Origin: Microbulbifer sp. MI-G
GTDB taxonomy: Bacteria > Pseudomonadota > Gammaproteobacteria > Pseudomonadales > Cellvibrionaceae
Length of the DNA stretch: 64,000 nucleotides
Assembly: GCF_030440425.1 (NCBI RefSeq)
Contig: NZ_CP098023.1
Span: forward strand, 186,001-250,000
Direction: 5' to 3'
Positions 48,352 to 57,231 of the stretch are shown piece after piece. The translations under genes and the position numbers were made by a program. Positions within the stretch are counted from its first letter, which is position 1. The number at the start of each line of letters is the position of its first letter. The notes under the pieces were generated by a model that was not told the DNA's origin, did not search any database, and saw only the letters and a program-made list of their open reading frames with translations.

Positions 48352-48481
48352 AGACAGTATCTCCGCAGGTTCCCTGAAATTTCAATGTGTATCGGTGCGG
48401 GAGCTACGGGCTCCCGGCGCTTGTTTCAGGTGCTTTCCACCGGTATGGACAAGCACGAGTCGTTGTCGTTCAAAGCCGGCA

Positions 48482-49927
48482 TCAGGTGCCGAAGCAGCAG
48501 TATTTGGTCTCATAAAATTCGGCCATGCCCTCGACACCGCCCTCGCGGCCAAGGCCGGATTCCTTATTGCCGCCGAACGGTGCCACGGTGGTGGAGAAAA
48601 CGCCGGTATTACAGGCCACCATGCCGTATTCCAGTGCTTCTACCACACGATTTGCGCGTCGGATATTCTCACTCATCACATAGGCGGCGAGGCCATAGGG
48701 TGTAGCGTTTGCGCGGCGGATTACATCGGTTTCGTCGGTAAATTGTTGCACCGCAGCAATGGGGCCAAAATTCTCCTCTGTAGCGATACGCATATCGTCG
48801 GACACACCGGTAAGCAACGTGGGTGCAAAATAATTCTCGCCATTGGGCAGTGGCTCGCCACCGATTTCCAGGTTTGCACCGGATGCCACTGCATCCTGCA
48901 CCAGCTCCCAAACCCGCTCCACCGCGCGGCGGAAGATCATCGGACCCATATTGATCCCGGCCTCGGTGCCGTGGCCGATCTTCAGTGCGGCCATCTCGGT
49001 GCGCAGCTTCTCAACAAACTCATCATGTACGGCTTGATGCACATAGATGCGGTTGGTGGCCACACACACCTGGCCCGCGTTGCGAAACTTGGTGGCCATA
49101 CAGGCTTTCACCGCCGTGTCCATATCCGCGTCATCAAAAACGATAAACGGCGCATTGCCGCCGAGTTCCATGGACATTTTTTTGACGGTGCTGGCACACT
49201 GGGCCATCAGTAGTTTGCCCACAGCGGTGGAACCGGTAAATGTGAATTTGGCCACACGCGGATCCTGGGTCAGCACCCTGCCGATACCCGCTGCATCGCT
49301 ACCAGTCACCACATTGATGGTTCCCTTTGGCAGGCCAGCCTCATGCGCCAGCTGACCCAGTGCCAGCGCAGACAGCGGGGTCTCCTGGGCGGGCTTGATC
49401 ACCACGGTACAGCCGGCGGCCAGCGCCGGTGCCGCCTTGCGGGTGATCATGGCATTGGGGAAATTCCACGGGGTGATGCAGGAAACCACCCCCACTGGCT
49501 GGCGGATAGTGCTCAAACGCATGGCCGGGTTGTGGGTGGGAATGGTCTGTCCATAGACCCGGCGGCACTCCTCGGCAAACCACTCGATAAACGAGGCGCC
49601 ATAGAGAATCTCGCCCTGGGCTTCCGCCAGGGGCTTGCCTTGCTCCAGGGTAAGAATGCGTGCCAGATCCCCGCTGTTTTCCACAATCAACTGGTACCAT
49701 CGCTTGAGGGTGGCGGCGCGCTCAGCCGCAGTGCGGCGGCGCCATTCCGGCAAGGCAGCAGTGGCAGCGGTCACGGCGGTCTCTGCATCCGCCGCCGAAC
49801 CATCGGCCACATTGCCCAGCAGCTCGCCATTGGCAGGATCGCACACCGCCATGGTGCGTGCAGCAGCCCGCCAGGTGCCATCAATATAATTCTGAAATTT
49901 CAACAGGTCTGGATTTGCCAGTTTCAC
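48482..49927 (-). CDS. gabD: NAD(P)-dependent succinate-semialdehyde dehydrogenase-like
   Basis: 481 residues, aldehyde dehydrogenase superfamily. Catalytic Glu254 (MELGGNAPF) and Cys288 (NAGQVCVATNR) are present, with TPWNFPNAM and FTGSTAVGK in the cofactor site. Overall it looks like GabD, which oxidises succinate semialdehyde to succinate; malonate-semialdehyde activity in a beta-alanine pathway is possible given the adjacent aminotransferase. It is the first gene of the - strand pair and lies divergent from the LysR regulator. Confidence 0.92.
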   Translation of the reverse strand: MKLANPDLLKFQNYIDGTWRAAARTMAVCDPANGELLGNVADGSAADAETAVTAATAALPEWRRRTAAERAATLKRWYQLIVENSGDLARILTLEQGKPLAEAQGEILYGASFIEWFAEECRRVYGQTIPTHNPAMRLSTIRQPVGVVSCITPWNFPNAMITRKAAPALAAGCTVVIKPAQETPLSALALGQLAHEAGLPKGTINVVTGSDAAGIGRVLTQDPRVAKFTFTGSTAVGKLLMAQCASTVKKMSMELGGNAPFIVFDDADMDTAVKACMATKFRNAGQVCVATNRIYVHQAVHDEFVEKLRTEMAALKIGHGTEAGINMGPMIFRRAVERVWELVQDAVASGANLEIGGEPLPNGENYFAPTLLTGVSDDMRIATEENFGPIAAVQQFTDETDVIRRANATPYGLAAYVMSENIRRANRVVEALEYGMVACNTGVFSTTVAPFGGNKESGLGREGGVEGMAEFYETKYCCFGT

Positions 49928-50134
49928 GAGAAAACTCCCGATAAACAGTGTTTGGTTATGGTATTACGCCGATTCTGGCGGCTGTGAAGCGCAGAAAATA
50001 GTACTATTTTTGCAACTATAATTTATATTTATCAAACTTTAACCGATCTTGTACAACAGCTGTTTTCTGCGCTGTCTGCAAAGTGTGCACACTCTACGCC
50101 AGAGAACCCACAAGCACAGGGGAAAAGCTGCCAA
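49928..50134. promoter_or_regulatory. Divergent promoter region between gabD-like and lysR-family genes
   Basis: 207 bases with an AT-rich core (about 49,998-50,040) between divergently transcribed genes. This is the classical arrangement in which a LysR-type regulator controls both itself and its target. I could not place a T-N11-A operator or -35/-10 pair with confidence. Confidence 0.5.
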
Positions 50135-51082
50135 ATGCGCAAGACCAAAAAAGCCCTGAGCGGACGACTCAGTGACATGGACCTGCGCCTGTTGCGGGTT
50201 TTTCGCGAGGTGGTGCGTGCCGGTGGCCTGGCCCCGGCAGAAGTGGCCCTGAATATCGGCCGCTCCACCATCAGTGTGCATCTCTCCGATCTCGAGGCGC
50301 GCCTGGGTATGCAGCTGTGCCTGCGCTCCCGCGGGCGGGCCGATTTCAAGCTGACACCGGAGGGTGAAGACCTCTACCGCGCCATCCTGGAGCTGGACGG
50401 TCACCTGGCGGCGTTCAAAAGCCAGGTAAACGCCATTCAGTCCCAGCTGACCGGCACCCTGCGCCTGGTGATGCCGGATGATCTACTGGAAATCCCGCGG
50501 CTGGACCTGCCCGCTACGATCAACCGCCTGCGAAACCGGGCTCCCCAGTTACAACTGGAGCTGCAGCTGGCCGCCCCCCAGGAGCTGGAATTGGAGATTC
50601 TTGCCAATCGCGCCGATGTGGGCATCAATCCCCTGCACTCTCGTCGCCCCGGCCTAAAATACCAGCCCCTGTTTCACCACCAATCCATTCTCTATTGCGG
50701 TGCCAATCATCCCTGTGCCAGTGCCGACCGGGTAAGTGAAGAGTTGCTGACTCAGCAGGCACTGGCCGCCCCCAGCCACGCCGTATTTTCCGGTGCCGCT
50801 CACTTATACCGCCTTTTCCCCAATCGCTCCACCGCCAATCATATGGCCGCACGGCTGGCCATGATCCTCTCCGGCTGTTTTATCGGGTTTCTGCCCGAGT
50901 ATTTGGCACGGCGCTATGTAGAGGCTGGCAAACTGGTATCTCTCTTGCCGGAGCACTTTCACTACCGCATCCTCAATGCGGTCACTTACAAAAAAAATGC
51001 TGCGGAGCACCCGGCGGTGCGGTTGTTCCTGGAGGCTTTGGTGGTTCGCGAATCACCCTGCCATCGGGGCGGCCCTCCATAA
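50135..51082 (+). CDS. LysR-family transcriptional regulator
   Basis: 315 residues. An N-terminal winged HTH (LSDMDLRLLRVFREVVRAGGLAPAEVALNIGRSTISVHLSDLEARLG) precedes a periplasmic-binding-like effector domain (LTGTLRLVMPDD onward). An internal ATG at 50177 is a possible shorter start. By position it probably regulates the divergent dehydrogenase-aminotransferase pair, with an amino acid or semialdehyde as likely ligand (inference). Confidence 0.93.
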   Translation: MRKTKKALSGRLSDMDLRLLRVFREVVRAGGLAPAEVALNIGRSTISVHLSDLEARLGMQLCLRSRGRADFKLTPEGEDLYRAILELDGHLAAFKSQVNAIQSQLTGTLRLVMPDDLLEIPRLDLPATINRLRNRAPQLQLELQLAAPQELELEILANRADVGINPLHSRRPGLKYQPLFHHQSILYCGANHPCASADRVSEELLTQQALAAPSHAVFSGAAHLYRLFPNRSTANHMAARLAMILSGCFIGFLPEYLARRYVEAGKLVSLLPEHFHYRILNAVTYKKNAAEHPAVRLFLEALVVRESPCHRGGPP

Positions 51083-51367
51083 TCCATTGGATTGGCGTCT
51101 TTGCATGACCGATTCGGCAACGGAGCGCTGCCTGTATTTCCAAAGTGCACACCTGCCGGCAAGTGGCAGGGGCTGCACCCGAGCCGGCTGGTTGCCGGAT
51201 ACGGTTGTGCCATATTCTGGCAGGCGGTCACCCCGCCCACCGGAGTCTCCACCGTGATGGGACAGTGTTAACCGCGACTCTGTCTGTAAAGATAGCGCTT
51301 TACCGGCGCCGGCCTATTTGCCCTGCCTGCGTGGCGAAGATCCGGATCATACGCTTTTATTAATGCC

Positions 51368-52321
51368 ATGGAATACAAGGACTACTACAGGATACTCGGT
51401 CTTGAGCGAGGTGCGGATCAGGCCGAGATCAAGCGTGCCTACCGCAAACTGGCGCGTAAATATCATCCTGATGTCAGCAGTGAAAAGAACAGCGAAGAAC
51501 ATTTTAAAGAGGTGAACGAAGCTTACGAAGTGCTCAAGGACCCGGAGAAGCGCGCCGCTTACGACCGGCTTGGCGCCGGCTACCAGCCCGGCCAGGATTT
51601 CCACCCGCCGCCGGGCTGGGATGAAGGGTTCGAATTCCATGGCGGTGGTTACACCAATGCGGACCCGGAAGCGTTCAGCGACTTTTTCGAAAGTCTCTTC
51701 GGCCGGGGCGGGTTCAGCCAGACCTATGGCGGTCGGCAGCGGCGCCAGTACAACGCCCAGGGGGAGAACACCTATGCCCGTATTGCGATTGATCTGGAGG
51801 ACAGTTACCGCGGGGGTACCCGCCAGATCACCCTGAAGCACCCAACGCTTGGTGCAGACGGGCGCCCGCAGCTGCGTGAACGCACGCTCAACGTCAAGAT
51901 TCCCAAGGGCATTACCGGGGGGCAGCAGATACGCCTGGCGGGACAGGGCGAGCCGGGTATGGGGACAGGCGCACCCGGAGACCTGTATTTGGAAATCAGT
52001 TTCAATCCCCATGCGCTTTACCATACCGAGGGCAAGACCGTATTTCTGGATTTACCCCTCACGCCCTGGGAAATCGCACTTGGGGCCAAAGTACAGGTGC
52101 CCACCCCGGATGGGCCGGTAAAGATGACCATTCCCGCCAACAGCGCCAACGGTAAAAAGCTGCGTCTCAAGGGCCGGGGAATCCCGGCCAGACAGCCGGG
52201 AGACATGGTTATCGTACTGCAGACGGTGACACCCCCGGCCAATACCGATGCCCAGCGCGAGGCCTACCGGCAGTTTGGCGAGGCGTTCGAGTTCAACCCG
52301 CGCAAGACCATGGGGGGCTGA
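51368..52321 (+). CDS. cbpA: DnaJ-type co-chaperone CbpA
   Basis: 317 residues. J domain at 1-70 with HPD (KYHPDVSS), a Gly/Phe-rich stretch (~75-125: FEFHGGGYTNADPEAFSDFFESLFGRGG in parts), then the two C-terminal peptide-binding domains (LNVKIPKGITGGQQIRLAGQG, GDLYLEISFNPH, LKGRGIPARQPGD). There is no zinc-finger domain, which separates CbpA from DnaJ. It stimulates DnaK and can bind curved DNA. cbpM follows two bases after its stop. Confidence 0.95.
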   Translation: MEYKDYYRILGLERGADQAEIKRAYRKLARKYHPDVSSEKNSEEHFKEVNEAYEVLKDPEKRAAYDRLGAGYQPGQDFHPPPGWDEGFEFHGGGYTNADPEAFSDFFESLFGRGGFSQTYGGRQRRQYNAQGENTYARIAIDLEDSYRGGTRQITLKHPTLGADGRPQLRERTLNVKIPKGITGGQQIRLAGQGEPGMGTGAPGDLYLEISFNPHALYHTEGKTVFLDLPLTPWEIALGAKVQVPTPDGPVKMTIPANSANGKKLRLKGRGIPARQPGDMVIVLQTVTPPANTDAQREAYRQFGEAFEFNPRKTMGG

Positions 52322-52323
52322 AG

Positions 52324-52647
52324 GTGAGAGACGAAGAGTTCGAGCAGGTGGCGGGGGTGTTGTTGGACGAAGAGAGCGAGCTGAGCCTGGGCGAGCTTTG
52401 TCGTGCCTGCGGTATGTCGGCAGAGCGCATTATGGCCCTGGTGGAAGAGGGGGTTATCGAGCCCAGCCGCGCCGGTGCCTCCTGGCGCTTCAGTGGTGTT
52501 TGTGTGCGCCGGGTGCGCCGTGTTTATACCCTGGAGCAGGATCTTGGCGTCAATCTTGCCGGTGCGGCCCTGGCTATTGAGTTACTTGAAGAAATAGAGC
52601 GGCTGCAGGCACATCTGTCCCGGCTGGAGGAACGGCACAAGGGATAG
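52324..52647 (+). CDS. cbpM: Chaperone modulator CbpM
   Basis: 107 residues, GTG start immediately after cbpA. A MerR-like helix-turn-helix fold (LSLGELCRACGMSAERIMALVEEGVIEPSRAG) with a C-terminal helix (LAIELLEEIERLQAHLSRLEE) matches CbpM, which binds the CbpA J domain and blocks its co-chaperone and DNA-binding activities. The gene pair order is the same as in E. coli. Confidence 0.93.
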   Translation: MRDEEFEQVAGVLLDEESELSLGELCRACGMSAERIMALVEEGVIEPSRAGASWRFSGVCVRRVRRVYTLEQDLGVNLAGAALAIELLEEIERLQAHLSRLEERHKG

Positions 52648-52716
52648 TGGCCTTGGGCCTGAGTCAGGCAACCCTGGGCCCCGGGCGCGAGGGGGAAAGC
52701 CCGCCCCGCAGTGTAA

Positions 52717-53703
52717 TCACAGTGCGGCCCTGGTAATCGTCGTAATCAGATAGCCGGTATACCCGAGATAGGCCAGCAGCAGCGCAGCACCTTCCCAGCG
52801 GTTGATGCGACCCTGGCCGCGGAAACCGTAAGCGAATACAAAAAGGGCAATGGTCAGGCCGATGACCATCGGCCAATCCCTTGTGAGCACTTCCGGCGGC
52901 ACGTTTGGCATAGGCGTGATAGTACCGGCGATGCCCACCACAGCCAGCAGGTTGAACATGTTTGAGCCGACCACATTGCCAATGGCGATATCATGCTCCC
53001 CCTTGCGCGCAGCCACGATTGTTGCGGCGAGTTCCGGCAGTGAGGTGCCCAGAGCGACAATGGTGAGGCCGATAACCAGGTCGCTGACCCCCAGGGATTC
53101 GGCAACCGTCACCGCTCCCCACACCAGCATACGGGAACTGGCAATCAACAGCAGCAGCCCGGTCACTACCCAAAAGAGGGCCCGGCCCAGGGGCATGGCG
53201 TGCGCCTCCAACTCGCCTGCCAGGTCTTCCTCCATTCGATCCCCCTTGCCCTGCAGTGCAGAAAAGACACTCCAGCCGATCAAGGCAAAGAAACCCGTTA
53301 ACAGGATAATGGCCTCCCACCGTTCCAGCTTGTCGTTCCACAAAAAGGCGCCACTCAGCAGGGTGATGGCCAGCAGAAGTGGCAGCTCCTTGCGCACGAT
53401 CTTTGAGTGTACCGTCAGGGGAATAATGAGTGCGCTGAGGCCGAGAATCAGGCCTGTATTGGCAATATTGGAGCCATAGGCGTTGCCCAGCGCCAGGCCG
53501 GGGCTGCCATTTATGGCCGCGATGGCGGAGACCACCATTTCCGGGGCGGAGGTGCCAAAGCCGACGACCACCATACCGATCAGCAGTGTGGGCATACCGG
53601 CGTGCCTGGCGGTAGCTGCGGCACCTTCCACAAACTGATCGGCGCTCCAGACCAGCACAACAAATCCGGCGATGATAGCGACAGCGGCGAGCACCATAGG
53701 CAA
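52717..53703 (-). CDS. Calcium/sodium antiporter (YrbG/CaCA family)
   Basis: 328 residues, about ten membrane helices in two inverted halves. The alpha-repeats are visible: VVGFGTSAPEMVVSAIAAINGSPGLALGNAYGSNIANTGLI in the first half and ALGTSLPELAATIVAARKGEHDIAIGNVVGSNMFNLLAVVG in the second. Both keep the ion-binding Glu and Asn residues (SAPE, SNIAN; SLPE, SNMFN). It exchanges Na+ for Ca2+ across the inner membrane. It is monocistronic and convergent with cbpM. Confidence 0.95.
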   Translation of the reverse strand: MPMVLAAVAIIAGFVVLVWSADQFVEGAAATARHAGMPTLLIGMVVVGFGTSAPEMVVSAIAAINGSPGLALGNAYGSNIANTGLILGLSALIIPLTVHSKIVRKELPLLLAITLLSGAFLWNDKLERWEAIILLTGFFALIGWSVFSALQGKGDRMEEDLAGELEAHAMPLGRALFWVVTGLLLLIASSRMLVWGAVTVAESLGVSDLVIGLTIVALGTSLPELAATIVAARKGEHDIAIGNVVGSNMFNLLAVVGIAGTITPMPNVPPEVLTRDWPMVIGLTIALFVFAYGFRGQGRINRWEGAALLLAYLGYTGYLITTITRAAL

Positions 53704-54032
53704 TCCTTAATCGAACAGAGGGAGCACTGCCCCGCAAACGGGGGCCGATTGTACCGGCTCTGGCGGATACAAACAGGGGGGGCTGCTCTTTGTGTGGCGC
53801 AGGTGGTGGAAATCAATAAAATGTCCGGTCAGTCAGACAGTTTTTTGCCCCTGTGAGCTACAGTCTTTGCATGACCCGGTAAATCCGTGGGATGGCGTGT
53901 GAATGCCATCCCCAGGTGTGGGGTTGGGGTGGCTGGTGAGTATTGTCTGCACAGGTCAGTCAGGCCATGTCTGGCAGGTGCTGCAATATCTCCATACCAG
54001 CTGCTGTGCGGGATTAACGATAGGAGGCCGAT
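53704..54032. other. Intergenic region upstream of the small lipoprotein gene
   Basis: 329 bases between divergent genes. It carries the exchanger's promoter side and a strong ribosome site (TAGGAGG, 54,021-54,027) for the lipoprotein gene. Short open frames here overlap one another without ribosome sites or recognisable motifs. Nothing else is seen. Confidence 0.5.
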
Positions 54033-54284
54033 ATGCGACTCAAAACTTCGATTGGAGTACTGGCTGCGGTGATGGTGCTGACCCTGTCTGCCTGCGGGCA
54101 GAAGAAGGCGGGGATGGGCGAAGGTATGGGAATGGATAAATCAGAAATGGGTTGTTGCCAGCACGGAGAGAATGCCTGTGCCAGCGATGTCACCAAATCC
54201 CAGTGTGATCAAATGGCGGGCAAATTTCATAAGGATCACATGTGCAGCACGGATGCTGGCAAGTGTACCCGCAAGGAGCGCTGA
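54033..54284 (+). CDS. Small Cys/Met/His-rich lipoprotein
   Basis: 83 residues. A signal peptide with lipobox LTLSAC (Cys21) is followed by a Gly/Met-rich spacer (GMGEGMGMDKSEM) and a compact Cys/His segment (CCQHGENAC, QCDQMAGKFHKDHMCSTDAGKC). Seven cysteines follow the lipid anchor, several beside His or Met, as in small metal-handling or redox lipoproteins. I do not recognise the family. A strong TAGGAGG ribosome site precedes the ATG, and a hairpin at 54,293-54,318 probably ends the transcript. Confidence 0.82.
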   Translation: MRLKTSIGVLAAVMVLTLSACGQKKAGMGEGMGMDKSEMGCCQHGENACASDVTKSQCDQMAGKFHKDHMCSTDAGKCTRKER

Positions 54285-54292
54285 TGGTTTCG

Positions 54293-54318
54293 GGCGTGTT
54301 ACAGATTGGTAACACGCC
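54293..54318 (+). terminator. Hairpin after the small lipoprotein gene
   Basis: GGCGTGTTAC and GTAACACGCC form a perfect 10-bp stem with a 6-base loop, 8 bases after the stop codon. No T run follows, so termination is inferred from position and stem strength. Confidence 0.5.
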
Positions 54319-54473
54319 TGTGTGCATCCTATCCTGCCCAAACTGCCGTTCTTTCTGAGTGTGACACCGCTACGCCTGTTGCTGGTTTTTGTGGCGATGG
54401 CAGCGCTGTGGATACGGTCTTCATGACCCCCTGAGCCAGGCCGGCACCCCCCGGCCAACCTCTTTGTGGCCCC

Positions 54474-54502
54474 TTGACATTAGTTACATGTGCAACTAAG
54501 TT
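54474..54502 (+). promoter_or_regulatory. hppD promoter with palindromic operator in its spacer
   Basis: -35 TTGACA (54474-54479), 17-base spacer, -10 TAAGTT (54497-54502). The 20 bases TTAGTTACATGTGCAACTAA (54480-54499) are a near-perfect palindrome (TTAGTTnCAnnTGnAACTAA) that fills the spacer and enters the -10. This size and symmetry suit a MarR-type dimer, which would block RNA polymerase directly. The regulator is not encoded nearby. The promoter lies 70 bases before the hppD ATG. Confidence 0.65.
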
Positions 54503-54571
54503 CTTGCGCTTTAAATCAACCACTCGCAGCCTCGACTTCAGGCGCCGCGATGATAAGAGACGGAGGACTGC

Positions 54572-55651
54572 ATGGCCGACTTGTTTGAAAATCCGATGGG
54601 TCTCGATGGCTTTGAGTATGTGGAGTTTACCGCACCGGAAAAAGGCATTCTCGAGACCGTTTTTGCGGCTATGGGCTTTGAGAAAGTTGCGCGCCACCGC
54701 TCCAAAGAGGTGGAGTTGTGGCGCCAGGGCGATATCAACTTTATCACCAACTACGAGCCCAATAGCCACGCCTATTATTACGCCCAGGAGCATGGTCCCT
54801 CCGCCTGTGGCCTGGCTTTCCGTGTGAAAGACGCCAAGTTCGCCTATGAAGAGGCCCTGCGTAAAGGCGCGCAGCCAGTACAGGTGCATACCGGCCCAAT
54901 GGAGCTGCACCTGCCTGCCATTAAGGGTATTGGCGGCGCCACCCTGTATCTCATTGACCGCTACAAAGATGGCGAGTCCATCTACGATATCGACTTTATC
55001 TGGGAGGAAGGCGTAGAGCGCCGTCCCGAAGGCTGTGGCTTCCACACGTTGGATCATCTGACCCACAATGTGTACCGCGGCCGTATGGACTACTGGGCCA
55101 AGTACTACGAAGACCTGTTCAATTTCCGCGAGATCCGCTACTTCGATATCAAGGGCGAGTACACCGGTCTGTTGTCCAAGGCCATGACCGCGCCGGATGG
55201 CAAAATTCGCATCCCGCTGAATGAAGAGGCGGCCGGTGGCGGTGGCCAGATCGAAGAGTTCCTGATGAAATACAACGGTGAGGGCATCCAGCATATTGCC
55301 TTTGCCTGTGACGACCTGGTGGCCTGCTGGGATCGCCTGAAAGAGCGCGGCATGGAGTTTATGACCCCGCCACCGGACACCTACTATGAAATGCTGGAAG
55401 AGCGCCTGCCGGGCCACGGTGAGCCCACCGAAGAATTCCAGAGACGCGGTATCCTGCTTGATGGCACCACCGAAGGCGGCCAACCGCGCCTGCTGTTGCA
55501 GATTTTCTCTGCGAATATGCTCGGTCCGGTATTTTTCGAGTTTATCCAGCGCAAGGAAGATGAAGGCTTCGGCGAGGGCAACTTCAAGGCCTTGTTCGAA
55601 TCCATTGAGCGCGACCAGCTCAAGCGTGGCGTAATCAAAGAAAAGGAATAA
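54572..55651 (+). CDS. hppD: 4-hydroxyphenylpyruvate dioxygenase
   Basis: 359 residues, two-module VOC dioxygenase. Iron ligands are evident: first His in [14 protein letters not shown], second in [11 protein letters not shown], and Glu in [10 protein letters not shown]; the FSANMLGP and [18 protein letters not shown] blocks of the C-terminus are conserved. It converts 4-hydroxyphenylpyruvate to homogentisate in tyrosine breakdown. It heads an operon with the VOC and FAH-family genes (15-base gap, then 4-base overlap). Confidence 0.97.
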   Translation: MADLFENPMGLDGFEYVEFTAPEKGILETVFAAMGFEKVARHRSKEVELWRQGDINFITNYEPNSHAYYYAQEHGPSACGLAFRVKDAKFAYEEALRKGAQPVQVHTGPMELHLPAIKGIGGATLYLIDRYKDGESIYDIDFIWEEGVERRPEGCGFHTLDHLTHNVYRGRMDYWAKYYEDLFNFREIRYFDIKGEYTGLLSKAMTAPDGKIRIPLNEEAAGGGGQIEEFLMKYNGEGIQHIAFACDDLVACWDRLKERGMEFMTPPPDTYYEMLEERLPGHGEPTEEFQRRGILLDGTTEGGQPRLLLQIFSANMLGPVFFEFIQRKEDEGFGEGNFKALFESIERDQLKRGVIKEKE

Positions 55652-55666
55652 AAACCGGAGGCTTCA

Positions 55667-56227
55667 ATGGGCATCAAGCGCATTCACCATGTGGCCTATC
55701 GCTGCAGGGACGCCAAGGAGACCGTGGCATTCTACCGCGATCTTCTCGGCATGGACTTCCAGCTGGCCATTGCCGAAAATGAGGTACCCTCAACCGGTGA
55801 GCCGGACCCTTACATGCATGTATTTTTGGATGCGGGTATGGGAAATGTGCTCGCCTTCTTCGAAATCCCCAATTCCCCGGAGATGGGGCGCGATGAAAAT
55901 ACCCCCAAGTGGGTGCAGCACATCGCCTTCGAAGTGGAGTCTATGGAGGAACTGCTCGCGACCAAAACGCGACTGGAAGCGGCTGGAGTCGATGTGCTCG
56001 GCCCCACCAACCACACGATTTTCCAGTCGATCTATTTCTTCGATCCCAACGGCCACCGCATCGAACTGGCCGCCAATACCGCCAGGCCCGGCATGCACAA
56101 AGAACTGAAACGGGTGGCTGAGGATATGCTGGAAGAGTGGTCGCGCACGAAAAAAGCCCCAAGGCATGCTGCGTGGATGCACGGGGAGGGAGAGTTTGTG
56201 GAAAAATCTGGAGGGGACCCACAGTGA
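55667..56227 (+). CDS. VOC-family metalloenzyme in the hppD operon
   Basis: 186 residues, one glyoxalase/extradiol-type VOC domain plus a charged helical tail. Putative metal ligands are His8 (RIHHVAYRC), Glu66 (LAFFEIPN), His85 (WVQHIAFEV) and Glu133 (GHRIELAAN), the four-ligand pattern of glyoxalase I; extradiol dioxygenases use three of these positions. Genes like this often accompany hppD, but the reaction is unknown. No homogentisate dioxygenase or maleylacetoacetate isomerase gene is in the window, so a role in handling an intermediate is conceivable. Its stop overlaps the next start (GTGA). Confidence 0.88.
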   Translation: MGIKRIHHVAYRCRDAKETVAFYRDLLGMDFQLAIAENEVPSTGEPDPYMHVFLDAGMGNVLAFFEIPNSPEMGRDENTPKWVQHIAFEVESMEELLATKTRLEAAGVDVLGPTNHTIFQSIYFFDPNGHRIELAANTARPGMHKELKRVAEDMLEEWSRTKKAPRHAAWMHGEGEFVEKSGGDPQ

Positions 56228-57231
56228 AGTTAGCCAGCCTGAAATCCGGTCGCGACGGCCAACTGGTTGTCGTCAGTGATGATCTTACCCGTATGGCTTC
56301 TGCCAGTGATATTGCACCCACCCTGCAGAGCGCCCTGGACAACTGGGCAGCAGTCAGCAGTGAACTGGAGACACTGCGCCAGCGCCTGCAAAATGGTGAG
56401 GTCCAGGGGGAAGCGTTCGATCAGACCCGGTGCGCCTCGCCTTTGCCGCGCGCCTACCAATGGGCCGATGGCAGCGCCTATGTAAACCATGTGGAACTGG
56501 TGCGCAAGGCCCGCGGTGCCGAGGTGCCGGAAAGTTTTTACACTGACCCGCTGATGTACCAGGGGGGGTCCGATACCTTCCTGGCGCCACGGGAGCCGGT
56601 GAAGATGCCCCAGAGCAACGGCTTTGGTATCGACTTTGAAGCGGAAATCGCCGTGATCACCGACGACGTGCCTATGGGGGTGTCTGCCGAGGATGCACTC
56701 TCTCATATCAAGCTGGTGATGCTGGTGAACGACGTCTCCCTGCGCGGGTTGATTCCTGCGGAGTTGGCCAAGGGGTTCGGTTTTTACCAGTCCAAACCCT
56801 CCAGCGCCTTTTCACCGGTGTGTGTCACGCCCGCGCAACTGGGTGAAAGCTGGCGTGAGGGCAAATTGCATCTGCCGCTGGTTTCCCGGCTGAACGGACA
56901 GAAGTTTGGTGAGCCCAATGCCGGTGTGGATATGACGTTCCACTTTGGTCAGCTGATTGCCCATGCTGCCAAAACCCGTCCACTTTGTGCAGGCACCATT
57001 ATAGGTTCCGGTACCGTATCCAATAAATTGGATGGCGGCCCCGGTAGACCCGTGGCAGAGGGTGGTGTCGGCTACAGCTGTATCGCCGAGATCCGCATGA
57101 TAGAAACCATTCAGCAGGGTTCCCCGAGCACGCCATTTATGGATTTTGGCAATACCATTGCCATTGAAATGTTTGACGGGGATGGTCAATCTGTCTTTGG
57201 ACGTATTGAGCAGGCCATAGAGCAGGCTTAA
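56224..57231 (+). CDS. Fumarylacetoacetate hydrolase (FAH) family protein
   Basis: 335 residues from GTG at 56224, which overlaps the preceding stop as GTGA; an in-frame upstream ATG (56137) lies deep in the VOC gene. The FAH-domain metal motif DFEAEIAVI (Asp-x-Glu-x-Glu) is present, with NDVSLRGLIPAELAKGFGFYQSKPSSAFSP and GTIIGSGTVSN. The length and sequence fit the bacterial fumarylacetoacetase group that cuts fumarylacetoacetate to fumarate and acetoacetate, the last step of the homogentisate route. It is the last gene of the hppD operon. Confidence 0.92.
   Translation: MKLASLKSGRDGQLVVVSDDLTRMASASDIAPTLQSALDNWAAVSSELETLRQRLQNGEVQGEAFDQTRCASPLPRAYQWADGSAYVNHVELVRKARGAEVPESFYTDPLMYQGGSDTFLAPREPVKMPQSNGFGIDFEAEIAVITDDVPMGVSAEDALSHIKLVMLVNDVSLRGLIPAELAKGFGFYQSKPSSAFSPVCVTPAQLGESWREGKLHLPLVSRLNGQKFGEPNAGVDMTFHFGQLIAHAAKTRPLCAGTIIGSGTVSNKLDGGPGRPVAEGGVGYSCIAEIRMIETIQQGSPSTPFMDFGNTIAIEMFDGDGQSVFGRIEQAIEQA

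Noticed and set aside
47092..48705. Long + strand open frame opposite the aminotransferase gene (~537 codons)
   Set aside because: It is antisense to a well-conserved PLP enzyme and crosses into the next gene; its composition is that of a GC-rich codon shadow.
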